Positions 7,491 through 16,863 of a stretch of DNA of 64,000 bases are shown one piece after another. The position numbers were made by a program, and so were the translations under genes. Position 1 is the first letter of the stretch. Every line of letters starts with the position of its first letter. The DNA comes from Streptomyces griseocarneus. Its GTDB lineage: Bacteria; Actinomycetota; Actinomycetes; Streptomycetales; Streptomycetaceae. The stretch lies in contig PENC01000002.1 of the NCBI GenBank assembly GCA_003674045.1, positions 806,001 through 870,000 on the forward strand, read 5' to 3'. The notes beneath the pieces are model-generated. The model worked only from the letters and a program-made list of their open reading frames with translations. It did no database searches and was not told the DNA's origin.

Positions 7491-10082
7491 GTGCCCGGTG
7501 AGAATCTGACGCGTGACGAGGCCCACGAGCGGGCCCGGCTGCTGGCGGTGGACGCCTATGAGGTGGCCCTCGACCTGCGGTCCGCGGTGGGCGCGGGCCC
7601 GGAGCACCGCACCTTCCGGTCGGTGACCACGATCCGCTTCCGCTGCGCCGAGCCGGGGGCCGCGAGCTTCGCCGACCTCGTCGCGCCGTCGGTCGCCTCC
7701 GTGACCCTCAACGGCGAGAAGCTGGACCCCGCCGTCGTCTTCGACGGCACGCGGATCGCGCTGCCCTCGCTCGCCGCCGAGAACGTCCTGGTGGTGGACG
7801 CGCAGTGCGCGTACAGCAGGACCGGCGAGGGCCTGCACCGCTTCGTCGACCCCGAGGACGGCGAGGTCTACCTCTATACGCAGTACGAGCCCGCCGACGC
7901 GCGCCGGGTCTTCGCGAACTTCGAACAGCCGGACCTCAAGGCCCCGTTCACCTTCTCGGTGACCGCGCCCGCCGAGTGGACCGTGATCAGCAACGGGGCG
8001 GCGGACGGCGAGCCCGAGTCCCTCGGCGGCGGGGCCGCCACCTGGCGCTTCGTGCCGACGCGGCCGATCTCCACCTACATCACGGCCGTGGTCGCGGGCC
8101 CGTACCACGTGGAGCACGACCACTACAGCAGGACCTTCGACGACGGCACCGTCCTGGACATCCCGCTGGGCGCGCTCTGCCGCAAGGGGCTCGCGCGGCA
8201 CTTCGACGCCGACGAGATCTTCACGGTCACCAAGCAGGGCCTGGACTTCTTCCACGACAACTTCGACTACCCGTACCCCTTCGGGAAGTACGACCAGGCG
8301 TTCGTGCCGGAGTACAACATCGGCGCGATGGAGAACCCGGGCTGCGTGACCTTCCGGGAGGAGTTCGTCTTCCGCGGCAAGGTGACGCAGTCCTCGTACG
8401 AGCGGCGGGCCAACGTCATCCTGCACGAGATGGCGCACATGTGGTTCGGCGACCTGGTGACCATGGAGTGGTGGGACGACCTGTGGCTCAAGGAGTCGTT
8501 CGCCGACTTCATGGGCTCCTTCTCGCAGGTCGAGGCGACGCGCTACGAGAACGCCTGGATCACCTTCGCCAACCAGCGCAAGGCGTGGGCCTACCGCGCC
8601 GACCAGCTGCCCTCCACGCACCCGATCACGGCCGACATCCGTGACCTGGAGGACGCCAAGCTCAACTTCGACGGCATCACCTACGCCAAGGGCGCCTCGG
8701 TGCTCAAGCAGCTCGTCGCCTATGTGGGGCGCGACGCGTTCCTGGAGGGCGCGCGCCGCTACTTCAAGCGCCACGCGTACGGCAACACGCGCCTCGACGA
8801 CCTGCTGTCGGCGCTGGAGGAGACCTCCGGCCGCGACATGGCCGGCTGGTCGCGCGCGTGGCTCCAGACCGCGGGCGTCAACTCCCTGACCCCGCAGGTG
8901 ACCTACGACGCCGGTGACCGGATCACCGAGCTCGCGATCCTCCAGGAGGCGGCGCCGACGCACCCCGAGCTGCGTCCGCACCGGGTGGCGGTCGGCCTCT
9001 ACCGCCGCCGGGAGGCCGACGGCGCGCTGGTGCGCTACGCCCGTGCCGAGGTGGACGTCGCCGGTCCGCGGACGACCGTGTCCGAGCTGGTGGGCGCCGA
9101 GCGGCCGGAGCTCGTGCTGGTCAACGACGACGACCTCACGTACTGCAAGATCCGCTTCGACGAGGCGTCGCTGACCACCCTCCGCAAGCACCTGGGCGAG
9201 CTCACGGACCCCCTCGCGCGCGCCCTGTGCTGGTCCGCGCTGTGGAACCTCACGCGTGACGGGCTGATGCCCGCCCGTGACTTCGTGGACCTGGTGGAGC
9301 GCTTCGCCGGTGCCGAGACCGAGGTCGGCGTCCTGCAGATGATCCAGAGCTGGGCGCAGAGCGCCCTGGTGCACTACGCGGCGCCCGACTGGCGCGCGGC
9401 GGGCGGCCGGGGGCTGGCCGCGAGCGCGCTGCGCGAGCTGCGCCTCGCCGAGCCGGGCAGCGGCCACCAGCTCACGTGGACCCGCTTCTTCGCGCAGCTC
9501 GCCACCGAGGAGTCCGACCTCCAGCTGCTGCGCGGGCTGCTGGACGGCACCGGGAAGATCGACGGCCTGGACGTCGACCAGGAGCTGCGCTGGGCGTTCC
9601 TCGGGACGCTCGCCGCGCGGGGCGCGGCCGACGAGGCCGCGATCGCCGCCGAGCTGGCCCGCGACAACACCGCCTCCGGCAAGCGGCACCAGGTGCGCTG
9701 CCTGGCGGCCCGGCCGTCCGCCGAGGTCAAGGCCGAGGCGTGGGCGGCGGTCGTGGACTCCGACGCGCTCTCCAACGCGCTCGCCGAGGCGACGATCGCG
9801 GGCTGGAACCAGCCGGGTCAGCGGGAGTTGCTGGCGCCGTACGCCACGCGCTACTTCGAGGCGGTCGAGCGGGTGTGGCGCGAGCGGTCGATCGAGATCG
9901 GGATGGCGGTCGTCCGGGGGCTCTTCCCCATGTTGCAGGGGGACTCCGCGGCGTTGGCTTCTGCGGATGAGTGGCTCGCGGCGCATGAGTCCGCGGCGCC
10001 GGCGCTGCGGCGGCTCGTGCTTGAGGCACGCGACGACCTCGCTCGGGCGTTGCGGGCCCAGGCGTGCGATGCGGCTGCTTGA
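7491..10082 (+). CDS. pepN: aminopeptidase N (M1 metallopeptidase)
   Basis: An 863-residue cytoplasmic M1-family zinc aminopeptidase that removes N-terminal residues from peptides. It has the exopeptidase motif GAMENPG, the zinc motif HEMAHMWFGDLVTMEWWDDLWLKE (HExxH with the third ligand Glu 18 residues on), and the TYAKGAS segment. The C-terminal alpha-helical ERAP1-like domain fills the last 350 residues. GTG is preceded by GAGGGAG. A paralogue of the same length and architecture lies at 36201-38771. A hairpin terminator follows. Confidence 0.96.
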   Translation: MPGENLTRDEAHERARLLAVDAYEVALDLRSAVGAGPEHRTFRSVTTIRFRCAEPGAASFADLVAPSVASVTLNGEKLDPAVVFDGTRIALPSLAAENVLVVDAQCAYSRTGEGLHRFVDPEDGEVYLYTQYEPADARRVFANFEQPDLKAPFTFSVTAPAEWTVISNGAADGEPESLGGGAATWRFVPTRPISTYITAVVAGPYHVEHDHYSRTFDDGTVLDIPLGALCRKGLARHFDADEIFTVTKQGLDFFHDNFDYPYPFGKYDQAFVPEYNIGAMENPGCVTFREEFVFRGKVTQSSYERRANVILHEMAHMWFGDLVTMEWWDDLWLKESFADFMGSFSQVEATRYENAWITFANQRKAWAYRADQLPSTHPITADIRDLEDAKLNFDGITYAKGASVLKQLVAYVGRDAFLEGARRYFKRHAYGNTRLDDLLSALEETSGRDMAGWSRAWLQTAGVNSLTPQVTYDAGDRITELAILQEAAPTHPELRPHRVAVGLYRRREADGALVRYARAEVDVAGPRTTVSELVGAERPELVLVNDDDLTYCKIRFDEASLTTLRKHLGELTDPLARALCWSALWNLTRDGLMPARDFVDLVERFAGAETEVGVLQMIQSWAQSALVHYAAPDWRAAGGRGLAASALRELRLAEPGSGHQLTWTRFFAQLATEESDLQLLRGLLDGTGKIDGLDVDQELRWAFLGTLAARGAADEAAIAAELARDNTASGKRHQVRCLAARPSAEVKAEAWAAVVDSDALSNALAEATIAGWNQPGQRELLAPYATRYFEAVERVWRERSIEIGMAVVRGLFPMLQGDSAALASADEWLAAHESAAPALRRLVLEARDDLARALRAQACDAAA

Positions 10083-10110
10083 CCGGAGGTGGGGCGCCCC
10101 ACTTCTGTGA

Positions 10111-10129
10111 CCGGGGGCTCCGCCCCCGG
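10111..10129 (+). terminator. hairpin terminator after pepN
   Basis: ccgggggc-tcc-gcccccgg, a perfect 8-bp stem just past the stop codon. Confidence 0.65.
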
Positions 10130-10136
10130 GGCCCCC

Positions 10137-10219
10137 GCCCACCGGGCTGCCTCATCGGCCCGGTGGGCGACTGCGGGCCGTCTTCGGCTGGTCGCGCAGT
10201 TCCCCGCGCCCCTAAGGGG
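10137..10219 (+). repeat. dispersed intergenic repeat, copy R1
   Basis: This copy starts with the 5' module (gcccaccgggctgcctc..) and ends with the core gtcgcgcagttccccgcgcc and cccctaagggg. The same two-part unit recurs at R3-R7 in this window. It fills the pepN / AbiEi-like gene spacer together with the pepN terminator. Confidence 0.8.
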
Positions 10220-10303
10220 AACGGTCCGGGGAGTTGTCCCGGTTTGCCGACAGGCTCGTAACAGCGGGTTAGGGCCACCCCAAAGCGTGGGGATCGCCTG
10301 AGT

Positions 10304-11359
10304 ATGAATCGCGAAACACCGCTCTCGCCCAGGCCCCTGCATCATCTCTCCGACGTGCGGCACCGTGTGATGACGTCGCGTCAGCTCAGGGAGCACGGCG
10401 TGCCGGGGGCCGTCGTGACCGAGCGCTGCCGGCCCGGTGGGCCGTGGCAGCAGTTGCTGCCCGGGGTGGTGCTGCTGCGCACCGGGCCCGCGACCAGTGA
10501 GGAGCGGCTGCACGCCGCGCTGATGTATACCGTGCCGCGTACCGCGGGGGCGGCCTCGCGGCCCGGCCCGGCCACGGCCACCGCCGCCGCGCGGGAGGCC
10601 GCGGCGGCCGGGTACGGGGACGCCATGATCACGGGGGCGGCGGCCCTCGCCCTGCACCGGTTCACGTCGGTGCCCCCGCTGCTGGCCATGGACCGCATCG
10701 ACGTGCTCGTGCCCCGTACCCGGCGGCTGCGCACGACCGGGTTCGTCCGGCTCGTCCGGGCGCACGCCCTGCCGCGGCCGAGGACGCTGACGGGCCTGCC
10801 GGTGGCGCCCGCGGCCCGCGCGGTGGCCGACGCCGTGGCGCAGCTGACGGACGCGTCCGCCGTGCGCCGGGTGCTGACGGAGGCGGTGCGCGACGGGCAC
10901 TGCGAAGCCCAGGCGGTCGTACGGGAGTTGACGCAGGCCCGGCTGCTGGGACGGGCGCACGTGGTGGACGCCGTGGACACGCTGCTCGCCGAGAGCCGCG
11001 CGGTCGCCGAGGGCAGGCTGTACGAGCTGGTGAGCGACCAGGGGCTGCCCGAGCCGGTGTGGAACGTCGACCTCCGGCTGCCCGGCGGCCCGAGCCTGGG
11101 GCGGGTGGACGCGTTCTGGCCCGAGCACAGCGTCGCGCTGGAGATCGACTCTCGGACGCCGCGCCAGGACGACGAGGCGCTGTGGACGGAGCAGTACCGC
11201 AAGCGCGAGCACCTCGAACGGCTCGGCATCACCGTGGTGCACGTGACACCGAAGAAGCTGCGGGACGCGCCCGAGCAGCAGGCCGCGGTGGTCCGTACCG
11301 CCCTGATGGCGTCGGCCGACCGCGACCCTGCCGCGTATCTCGTCGTCGTCCCGCACTAG
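10304..11359 (+). CDS. AbiEi-antitoxin-like protein with nuclease-like C-terminus
   Basis: A 351-residue soluble protein. The first 60 residues (RHRVMTSRQLREHGVPGAVVTERCRPG..W..LLPGVVLL) look like the winged-helix N-domain of AbiEi-type antitoxins, here used as a DNA-binding module. The C-terminal 100 residues contain RVDAFWPEHSVALEIDS followed by EQYRKREHLERLGITVVHVT, the D-(x)n-E-x-D plus helix pattern of DUF559/Vsr-like PD-(D/E)xK folds. Such two-domain proteins are widespread in actinobacteria and mostly uncharacterised. No partner toxin gene is adjacent. It nearly abuts the convergent metallophosphoesterase (6-nt gap). Confidence 0.7.
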   Translation: MNRETPLSPRPLHHLSDVRHRVMTSRQLREHGVPGAVVTERCRPGGPWQQLLPGVVLLRTGPATSEERLHAALMYTVPRTAGAASRPGPATATAAAREAAAAGYGDAMITGAAALALHRFTSVPPLLAMDRIDVLVPRTRRLRTTGFVRLVRAHALPRPRTLTGLPVAPAARAVADAVAQLTDASAVRRVLTEAVRDGHCEAQAVVRELTQARLLGRAHVVDAVDTLLAESRAVAEGRLYELVSDQGLPEPVWNVDLRLPGGPSLGRVDAFWPEHSVALEIDSRTPRQDDEALWTEQYRKREHLERLGITVVHVTPKKLRDAPEQQAAVVRTALMASADRDPAAYLVVVPH

Positions 11360-11365
11360 GCGGAC

Positions 11366-13111
11366 TCAGCGCCTGCGCAGCAGCAGCTCGGTGTTGCGGT
11401 CGTCCGCCGCGCCGCCGAGCGAGGTGTCGGAGCCGGGGGCGTTGAAGGCCAGCTCGCGGTAGAGGGAGGCGAGGCCGGTCTGGGAGAGGTCGTGGAAGTC
11501 GGTGCGGTAGGGGGCGGCGGACTCGATGAGGGTGGTGAAGAGGGAGACCGTGCCGTCGTGGTTGTCGGTGACCTCGATGATCCGGGCGAGCTGCGGATAG
11601 TCCACGTGGGAGGCGGTGGCGATCTCCCAGAAGGTGCCGCGGGGCCGGATGCGGTTGCGGTGGCTGTGGCCGTTGATCCACGCGAGCACGTTGTTGTGGC
11701 GCTGGAGCAGGGTGATCAGCTCCTCGCCGTCGTGCCGCTCGTCGTCGGGCTCGGCCGGGTCGGGGGTGTTGTTGTCCATGCTCCAGCTCGGGTGGTGGCT
11801 GAAGACCAGCGCGTAGGTGTCGCTGTAGCGCTTCAGCGTCTTGTCCAGCCAGCGGAGTTGGGCCGTGCCGATCGAGCCCTGGTAGTGGCCGCCGGGGTCG
11901 GTGGAGTCGAGGCTGATGCCGACGACGCGGTCGGAGATCCGGAAGGAGTAGTAGAGCTCGCCGGAGTCGAGGTTCTCGCGGGTGTAGCCGTGGCCGACGG
12001 GACCGTGGCCCGTGTAGCGCTTGTCGAGGTGCGCGGCGACGTACTGGCGCGCGGTCAGCGGGACGCGGCGCGGGTCGGGCGTGACGGTGCGCATCTCCTT
12101 CTTGTGGGCGTTCAGCAGTTCGCGGATGCGCTCGCCCTTGGGGTCGGCGCCCTTGGACTCGCCGTCCATCAGCCACTTGGCGTCGGCGGCCGAGATGATC
12201 TGGAGCTTCTTGTTGCCGACGGCCGCGTCCTGGATGAAGGTGCCCGAGGCCGGGTAACAGCCACCGGAGAGCAGGTCGTGGTTGCCGAAGGTGGAGTACC
12301 ACGGGATGTTGAGGCCGGGGCTGTTGACGGCGCGGGTCGCGGCGGCGAGGTAGCCGTCGATGCGCGGGTAGCCGACCTGCTTGTCCTGGTCGCGCAGGGA
12401 GCTCTCGGGGTGCCAGAAGAGCTTGAGGCCGCTGTTCTGCACCCCCTCGTAGTGCCTGGGGTCGCCGGTGTTGGGGTTCATCCGGCCGCCGCTGAGGGCG
12501 GTGAGGAACCACTCGACCTCGATCTTCGCGTTCTCGTCGCCGTTGTCGCCGGTGGTGATGACGAAGCCGAAGGGCGAGCCCGTGACGGGGCCCCGGCGCA
12601 GCTTGTTGACGCGCTCGACCAGGGAGACGACGCCCGGCAGGGTGAGCGCCTCGTGCGGCCGCCAGGCGCCCGGCTCGCCCGCGCGGAAGAACTCGTAGCG
12701 CAGCGGGTGCTGGACGTCCGTGAGGTGGAGGTCGGTGAACTGGACGAAGGACGCCAGCGTGGAGCGCCGGTCCTCCCGGCCGGCCCGGCCCGAGGCCAGC
12801 TCGGAGCGGACGACCCGGGGCCAGCCGGGGCCGTCGCCCAGGCGCCGGTAGCCGCCGCTGCCGCGCGGCGCGGCGACGGACACCAGCGTCGTGCCCGCGC
12901 CCGTGGGGGCGGCCGCGGCCGCCTGTGCGGCCTGGACGGAGGAGGCCCCGGCGGCGGCCTTGGCAGCCTCGCCGGAGCCGCCGGCGACGGCGCTGCCGTC
13001 GGCTCCCAGGGCCAGGCCGATGCCGGTGGCGGTGGTCACGGCGCCGGCCGCGGCCAGGAACGTACGGCGGTCGAGGCGGGCGTCTGCGGATCTGTCAGAT
13101 CTGCGGTGCAT
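11366..13111 (-). CDS. Tat-exported metallophosphoesterase
   Basis: A 581-residue secreted calcineurin-like phosphoesterase. The N-terminus carries a Tat signal (DRRTFLAAAG then a hydrophobic stretch and Ala-rich region). The metal site is seen in order: FTDLHLTD (D-x-H), GDNGDEN, FGNHDLLSGG (GNHD), SHHPSWS and NGHSHRNR. It should hydrolyse phosphate esters outside the membrane; the substrate is unknown. I place the start at 13111 because GGGGAG lies 7 nt upstream and the Tat motif then falls at residue 17; the frame remains open to 13243. It resembles the TIGR03767 actinobacterial metallophosphoesterase family. Confidence 0.9.
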   Translation of the reverse strand: MHRRSDRSADARLDRRTFLAAAGAVTTATGIGLALGADGSAVAGGSGEAAKAAAGASSVQAAQAAAAAPTGAGTTLVSVAAPRGSGGYRRLGDGPGWPRVVRSELASGRAGREDRRSTLASFVQFTDLHLTDVQHPLRYEFFRAGEPGAWRPHEALTLPGVVSLVERVNKLRRGPVTGSPFGFVITTGDNGDENAKIEVEWFLTALSGGRMNPNTGDPRHYEGVQNSGLKLFWHPESSLRDQDKQVGYPRIDGYLAAATRAVNSPGLNIPWYSTFGNHDLLSGGCYPASGTFIQDAAVGNKKLQIISAADAKWLMDGESKGADPKGERIRELLNAHKKEMRTVTPDPRRVPLTARQYVAAHLDKRYTGHGPVGHGYTRENLDSGELYYSFRISDRVVGISLDSTDPGGHYQGSIGTAQLRWLDKTLKRYSDTYALVFSHHPSWSMDNNTPDPAEPDDERHDGEELITLLQRHNNVLAWINGHSHRNRIRPRGTFWEIATASHVDYPQLARIIEVTDNHDGTVSLFTTLIESAAPYRTDFHDLSQTGLASLYRELAFNAPGSDTSLGGAADDRNTELLLRRR

Positions 13112-13636
13112 ATGCGGTCTCCCCGAATGCGAACGCGAAGTACTGGGCTGGGCGACTTGTCCTGTGTCCTGCGGTCCGTCCGTCCGGTCCTGGCTCCTGT
13201 CACTGAGGATCGTTGGCAGCGGGGGTGGCATCGGCGTGAACACGACCGCAACGGCCGCCGCCGATCACCTCACATCGATCTTGGCGATTGCGAATCGACA
13301 TACAGCACTCGTCCCCTGGCGGACTGACGCTCACTCAGCGTTCACCCCCGGGGGAACAACGCCCCGGCCCGGCGGCCCTCGCTGTAGTCCATTCGGCCTA
13401 ACGCCTGCTGAGCTGCGGTGACGAACATCGGCCACGACATCCCCTTCGGCACCTTTTCTCCCGGGCGGCGGCTGGCGGGTTTACGCCATCCCTACTTTCC
13501 CTCACTGGCAACTCTCCCCAAACCTCCGTCACTTCCATAAAAGTGATCGGTCAACCGGCTCCGATATCCGGACGCCGGACAGCTTGTCCTGCCCGTGTGG
13601 CTCCGCCACACCCCCGTCGACCAGCAGGGAACCTCC
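13112..13636. other. divergent intergenic region, metallophosphoesterase / subtilase
   Basis: About 525 nt between divergent genes, relatively A/T-richer around 13480-13560, so it should hold the promoters of both genes. Near its end is a small hairpin (gtgtggc-tcc-gccacac, 13595-13611) just before the protease start. I see no further gene. Confidence 0.5.
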
Positions 13637-16336
13637 ATGACCCCCACAGCCCGGACCGCGCCGCCCGGCGGCGCGAGACGCGACCCGTACCGCCGCCCGG
13701 CCCGGATAGCCGCCGCCGTCGCCCTGGCGGCGGCCCTCACCGCGACGGGCGCCGTCCCCGCCCTCGCCGCTTCCTCCCCCGCGCCCTCCCCCGGCCCGAA
13801 CTCGGCTCCCGCCAAGCTCGGTTCGCACGGCGCGGTGCTGCTCGCGGACGCCAAGGCCGACGGCGAGAAGACCGTCACGATGATGATCGCCACCAGCCCC
13901 GGGCAGACCGCCCAGGTGGCGGGCAGGCTGGACGCCATCCGTGGCGCCTCGGTCGGCCAGACCTACGACAAGCTCGGCTACGTCCGGGCCACCGTGCCGA
14001 CCGCGAAGGCCGATGCCGCGATCGACGAGGCCCAGCGGCTGTCGTCCGTGCACGCGATCGACCTCAAGCAGGAGATCAAGCTCCCCGACCCCTCCCCGCG
14101 GGCCGACTCCGTGCCCGGCGCCAAGGGCCGCCCGCAGGCCGGGCACTACCCCGGCCCCGGCAAGGACACCCCGGCGAAGAACCCCTACCAGCCCGCCTTC
14201 GAGACCGGCGCCGTCGACTTCGTCGAGGACCACCCCAAGGCCGACGGCCGGGGTGTGACCATCGGCATCCTGGATTCCGGCGTGGACCTCGGGCACCCGG
14301 CGCTGCAGAAGACCACCACCGGCGAGCGCAAGATCGTCGACTGGGTGACGGCCACCGACCCGCTGGCCGACGGCGACGACACCTGGCTGCCGATGACCAC
14401 CGAGGTCAGCGGGCCGAGCTTCGCCTTCGAGGGCCGCACGTACACCGCGCCCGGCAACGGCACCTATCAGGTGGCCCTCTTCCGCGAGAACGCGACGCTC
14501 GGCGGGGACATGAAGGGCGACCTCGACCGCGACGGCAGGACCGACGGGGCCTGGGCCGTGCTCTACGACAAGGCCCGGGGCACCGTCCGCGTCGACCTGA
14601 ACGGCAACGGCGACTTCACGGACGACGAGGAGATGAAGCCGTACAAGGACGGCTTCCAGGTGGGGTACTTCGGCAAGAACGACCCGGCCACGCCGATCGC
14701 CGAGCGCATCCCCTTCACGGTGCAGATCCGCAAGGACGTGCCGATGGACCCCAAGGGCGGCGACTGGGTCGGCAAGAAGGCCGACTTCGTCAACATCGGC
14801 GTCGTCGAGTCCGAGCACGGCACGCACGTCGCGGGCATCACCGCGGCCAACGGCCTGTTCGGCGGACGGATGAACGGCGCGGCGCCGGGGGCGAAACTCG
14901 TCTCCTCGCGCGCCTGCACCTGGAGCGGCGGCTGCACCAACGTCGCGCTCACCGAAGGCATGATCGACCTCGTGGTCAACCGCGGCGTCGACATCGTCAA
15001 CATGTCGATCGGCGGCCTGCCCGCGCTCAACGACGGCAACAACGCCCGCGCCGAGCTCTACACGCGCCTCATCGACACCTACGGCGTGCAGCTGGTGATC
15101 TCCGCGGGCAACAGCGGCCCCGGCGTCAACACCATCGGCGACCCGGCGCTGGCCGACAAGGTCATCAGCGTGGGCGCGTCGGTGTCCAAGGAGACCTGGG
15201 CCGCGAACTACGGCTCCGAGGTCACCACGAAGTACGCGATGATGCCGTTCTCCTCCCGCGGGCCGCGCGAGGACGGCGGCTTCACCCCGACGCTCACCGC
15301 GCCGGGCGCCTCGGTCAACACCATCCCCACCTGGGAGCCCGGCGCCGCCGTCAAGGAGGCGGGCTACGAGCTCCCGCCCGGCTACGGCATGCTCCAGGGC
15401 ACCTCGATGGCCTCCCCGCAGGCCACCGGCGCAACAGCTCTGTTGATCTCCGCCGCGAAGCAGAAGGGCATGCGGCTCACCCCCGCGGACCTGCGCACCG
15501 CGCTGACCAGCACCGCCAAGCAGATCAAGGGCGCACAGGCGTATGAGCAGGGGGCGGGCCTGATCGACATCGAGGACGCCTGGGACGCGCTGCGCGACCA
15601 CGCGACCGCGCACACCTACACCGTCAAGGCGCCGGTCAGCACCGCGCTGTCCTCGAAGCTGAAGACCCCGGGCTTCGGCACCGGCCTCTACGACCGCGAG
15701 GGCGGCCTGAAGCCGGGCGAGCGCCGGACCTACGACGTGACGGTCACCCGCACGTCCGGGCCCGCCAAGGGCGTGTGGCACGAGCTGAAGTGGCGGAACA
15801 ACGACGGCACCTTCCGTCTCGCCGGGGCCCGTGAGGTGAAGCTGCCGCTGAACGAGCCGGTGACCGTGAAGGTCGTCGCCCAGCCGAAGTCCCCCGGCAT
15901 GCACAGCGCGATCCTCACCGTCGACGACGACCGCACCGAGGGCATCGACCAGCAGATCATGACCACCGTGATCGCCGCCGAGCCGCTGGTCGCGGGCCAG
16001 CCCCTGAAGAAGCCGGGCAAGGCGGTGCGCAACGCCACCACCTCGTACTTCGTGACCGTGCCGAAGGGTGCGAAGACGCTGGACGTGGCGCTCGGCGAGC
16101 TGGCGAAGGACAGCCAGACCCGCTTCATCGCCATCAACGCCTACGGGGTGCCCGCCGACCCGACCTCCACGGTCAGCTGCTACCCGAACTACCCCAACCC
16201 GGCCAACACCTGCCGTCCCGACACGCGTTCGTACAAGAACCCGGTGCCGGGCGTCTGGGAGATCGAGGTCGAGTCCCGCCGCACCTCGCCGCTGCTGGAG
16301 AACCCGTACGTGCTGACGGTCGGCACGACCGGCTGA
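13637..16336 (+). CDS. secreted subtilisin-like serine protease (S8, TPPII-like layout)
   Basis: An 899-residue exported protease. A signal peptide (RRPARIAAAVALAAALTATGA..ALA) precedes a roughly 150-residue propeptide. The triad is Asp213 (GILDSGVD), His394 (SEHGTHVAG) and Ser590 (GTSMASP), with the oxyanion Asn in SAGNSGPG. The 181-residue insert between Asp and His is far longer than in subtilisin and resembles tripeptidyl peptidase II, as does the SAGNSGPGVNTIG segment. The C-terminal 250 residues are beta-rich and lack catalytic motifs. I use ATG 13637 (AGGGAA upstream); an earlier in-frame GTG at 13595 would bury the signal peptide. It should degrade extracellular protein or peptides. 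Confidence 0.92.
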   Translation: MTPTARTAPPGGARRDPYRRPARIAAAVALAAALTATGAVPALAASSPAPSPGPNSAPAKLGSHGAVLLADAKADGEKTVTMMIATSPGQTAQVAGRLDAIRGASVGQTYDKLGYVRATVPTAKADAAIDEAQRLSSVHAIDLKQEIKLPDPSPRADSVPGAKGRPQAGHYPGPGKDTPAKNPYQPAFETGAVDFVEDHPKADGRGVTIGILDSGVDLGHPALQKTTTGERKIVDWVTATDPLADGDDTWLPMTTEVSGPSFAFEGRTYTAPGNGTYQVALFRENATLGGDMKGDLDRDGRTDGAWAVLYDKARGTVRVDLNGNGDFTDDEEMKPYKDGFQVGYFGKNDPATPIAERIPFTVQIRKDVPMDPKGGDWVGKKADFVNIGVVESEHGTHVAGITAANGLFGGRMNGAAPGAKLVSSRACTWSGGCTNVALTEGMIDLVVNRGVDIVNMSIGGLPALNDGNNARAELYTRLIDTYGVQLVISAGNSGPGVNTIGDPALADKVISVGASVSKETWAANYGSEVTTKYAMMPFSSRGPREDGGFTPTLTAPGASVNTIPTWEPGAAVKEAGYELPPGYGMLQGTSMASPQATGATALLISAAKQKGMRLTPADLRTALTSTAKQIKGAQAYEQGAGLIDIEDAWDALRDHATAHTYTVKAPVSTALSSKLKTPGFGTGLYDREGGLKPGERRTYDVTVTRTSGPAKGVWHELKWRNNDGTFRLAGAREVKLPLNEPVTVKVVAQPKSPGMHSAILTVDDDRTEGIDQQIMTTVIAAEPLVAGQPLKKPGKAVRNATTSYFVTVPKGAKTLDVALGELAKDSQTRFIAINAYGVPADPTSTVSCYPNYPNPANTCRPDTRSYKNPVPGVWEIEVESRRTSPLLENPYVLTVGTTG

Positions 16337-16352
16337 TCCGTACGGCCCGGAA

Positions 16353-16388
16353 CGACCGCCGCGCGAGGGACTCCTCGCGCGGCGGTCG
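16353..16388. terminator. bidirectional terminator at the left edge of the NRPS island
   Basis: A perfect 16-bp stem (cgaccgccgcgcgagg) with a 4-nt loop lies between the convergent protease and the last gene of the reverse biosynthetic operon. Confidence 0.85.
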
Positions 16389-16410
16389 CGTCGTTCAGTC
16401 CGTGAGTCCG

Positions 16411-16863
16411 TCAGTCCGTGACGGCCCCGGCGGCCGCCTCGGTGCCGCCGAGGGCCTCGACGATCACCAGCGGGTTCCAGAAGTCGCGGTAGCGCTTGAT
16501 GAGCCCGTCCTCGGTCCACACGATGGAGAGGTAGGACTGCCGGAAGTCGCGGCCGGTCACCAGGGCGGTGGCCTCGCTGGTGAACTCGGCGACCACGACG
16601 GTGGGGTCGGCCGTCTCCACGAACGTCACGTCGCGGAAGGACACCCGGAGCTGCTCCGGGAAGTGCTTCATGTGCTCGGCGATCGCCGCCCGGCCCTCCA
16701 GCTCGGCGGGCCAGCCCTGCGGCAGGAAGGGGAACTCCAGGACGCTGTCGGGGTGGTAGAGGTCCAGCCACTCCTCCAGCCTGCCCTCCTCCAGGAGCCG
16801 GAGGTTGCGGAGGAACAGCTCCTGGGTTCGTGTGCGCACGTTCTCGGTGTCGAGGTCGGTCAT
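16411..16863 (-). CDS. NTF2-like / PhzA-PhzB-type small protein
   Basis: A 150-residue cone-shaped alpha+beta NTF2-fold protein (SnoaL/PhzB group). The pattern matches: N-terminal helices (RTRTQELFLRNLRLLEEGRLEEWLDLYHPDSVLEFPF), then LEGRAAIAEHM, then a four-strand sheet ending in YRDFWNPLVI. Members act as small isomerases, cyclases or accessory proteins in secondary metabolism. It is the last gene of the NRPS operon and its ATG overlaps the P450 stop by 4 nt, so it should act on the pathway intermediate or product. The exact reaction cannot be inferred. Confidence 0.8.
   Translation of the reverse strand: MTDLDTENVRTRTQELFLRNLRLLEEGRLEEWLDLYHPDSVLEFPFLPQGWPAELEGRAAIAEHMKHFPEQLRVSFRDVTFVETADPTVVVAEFTSEATALVTGRDFRQSYLSIVWTEDGLIKRYRDFWNPLVIVEALGGTEAAAGAVTD

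Noticed and set aside
6681..10142. A 1153-codon open frame opposite pepN
   Set aside because: Antisense shadow of the aminopeptidase and of the DsbA-like gene; the composition is Arg/Gly-rich with no motif.
16395..16422. Short tandem gtccgtgagtccgtcagtccgtga repeat at the end of the NTF2-like gene
   Set aside because: Three imperfect 8-11 nt units covering the stop codon; too short to support a function.
13529..16771. A 1080-codon open frame opposite the subtilase
   Set aside because: Antisense shadow; the subtilase has a full signal peptide and triad on the other strand.
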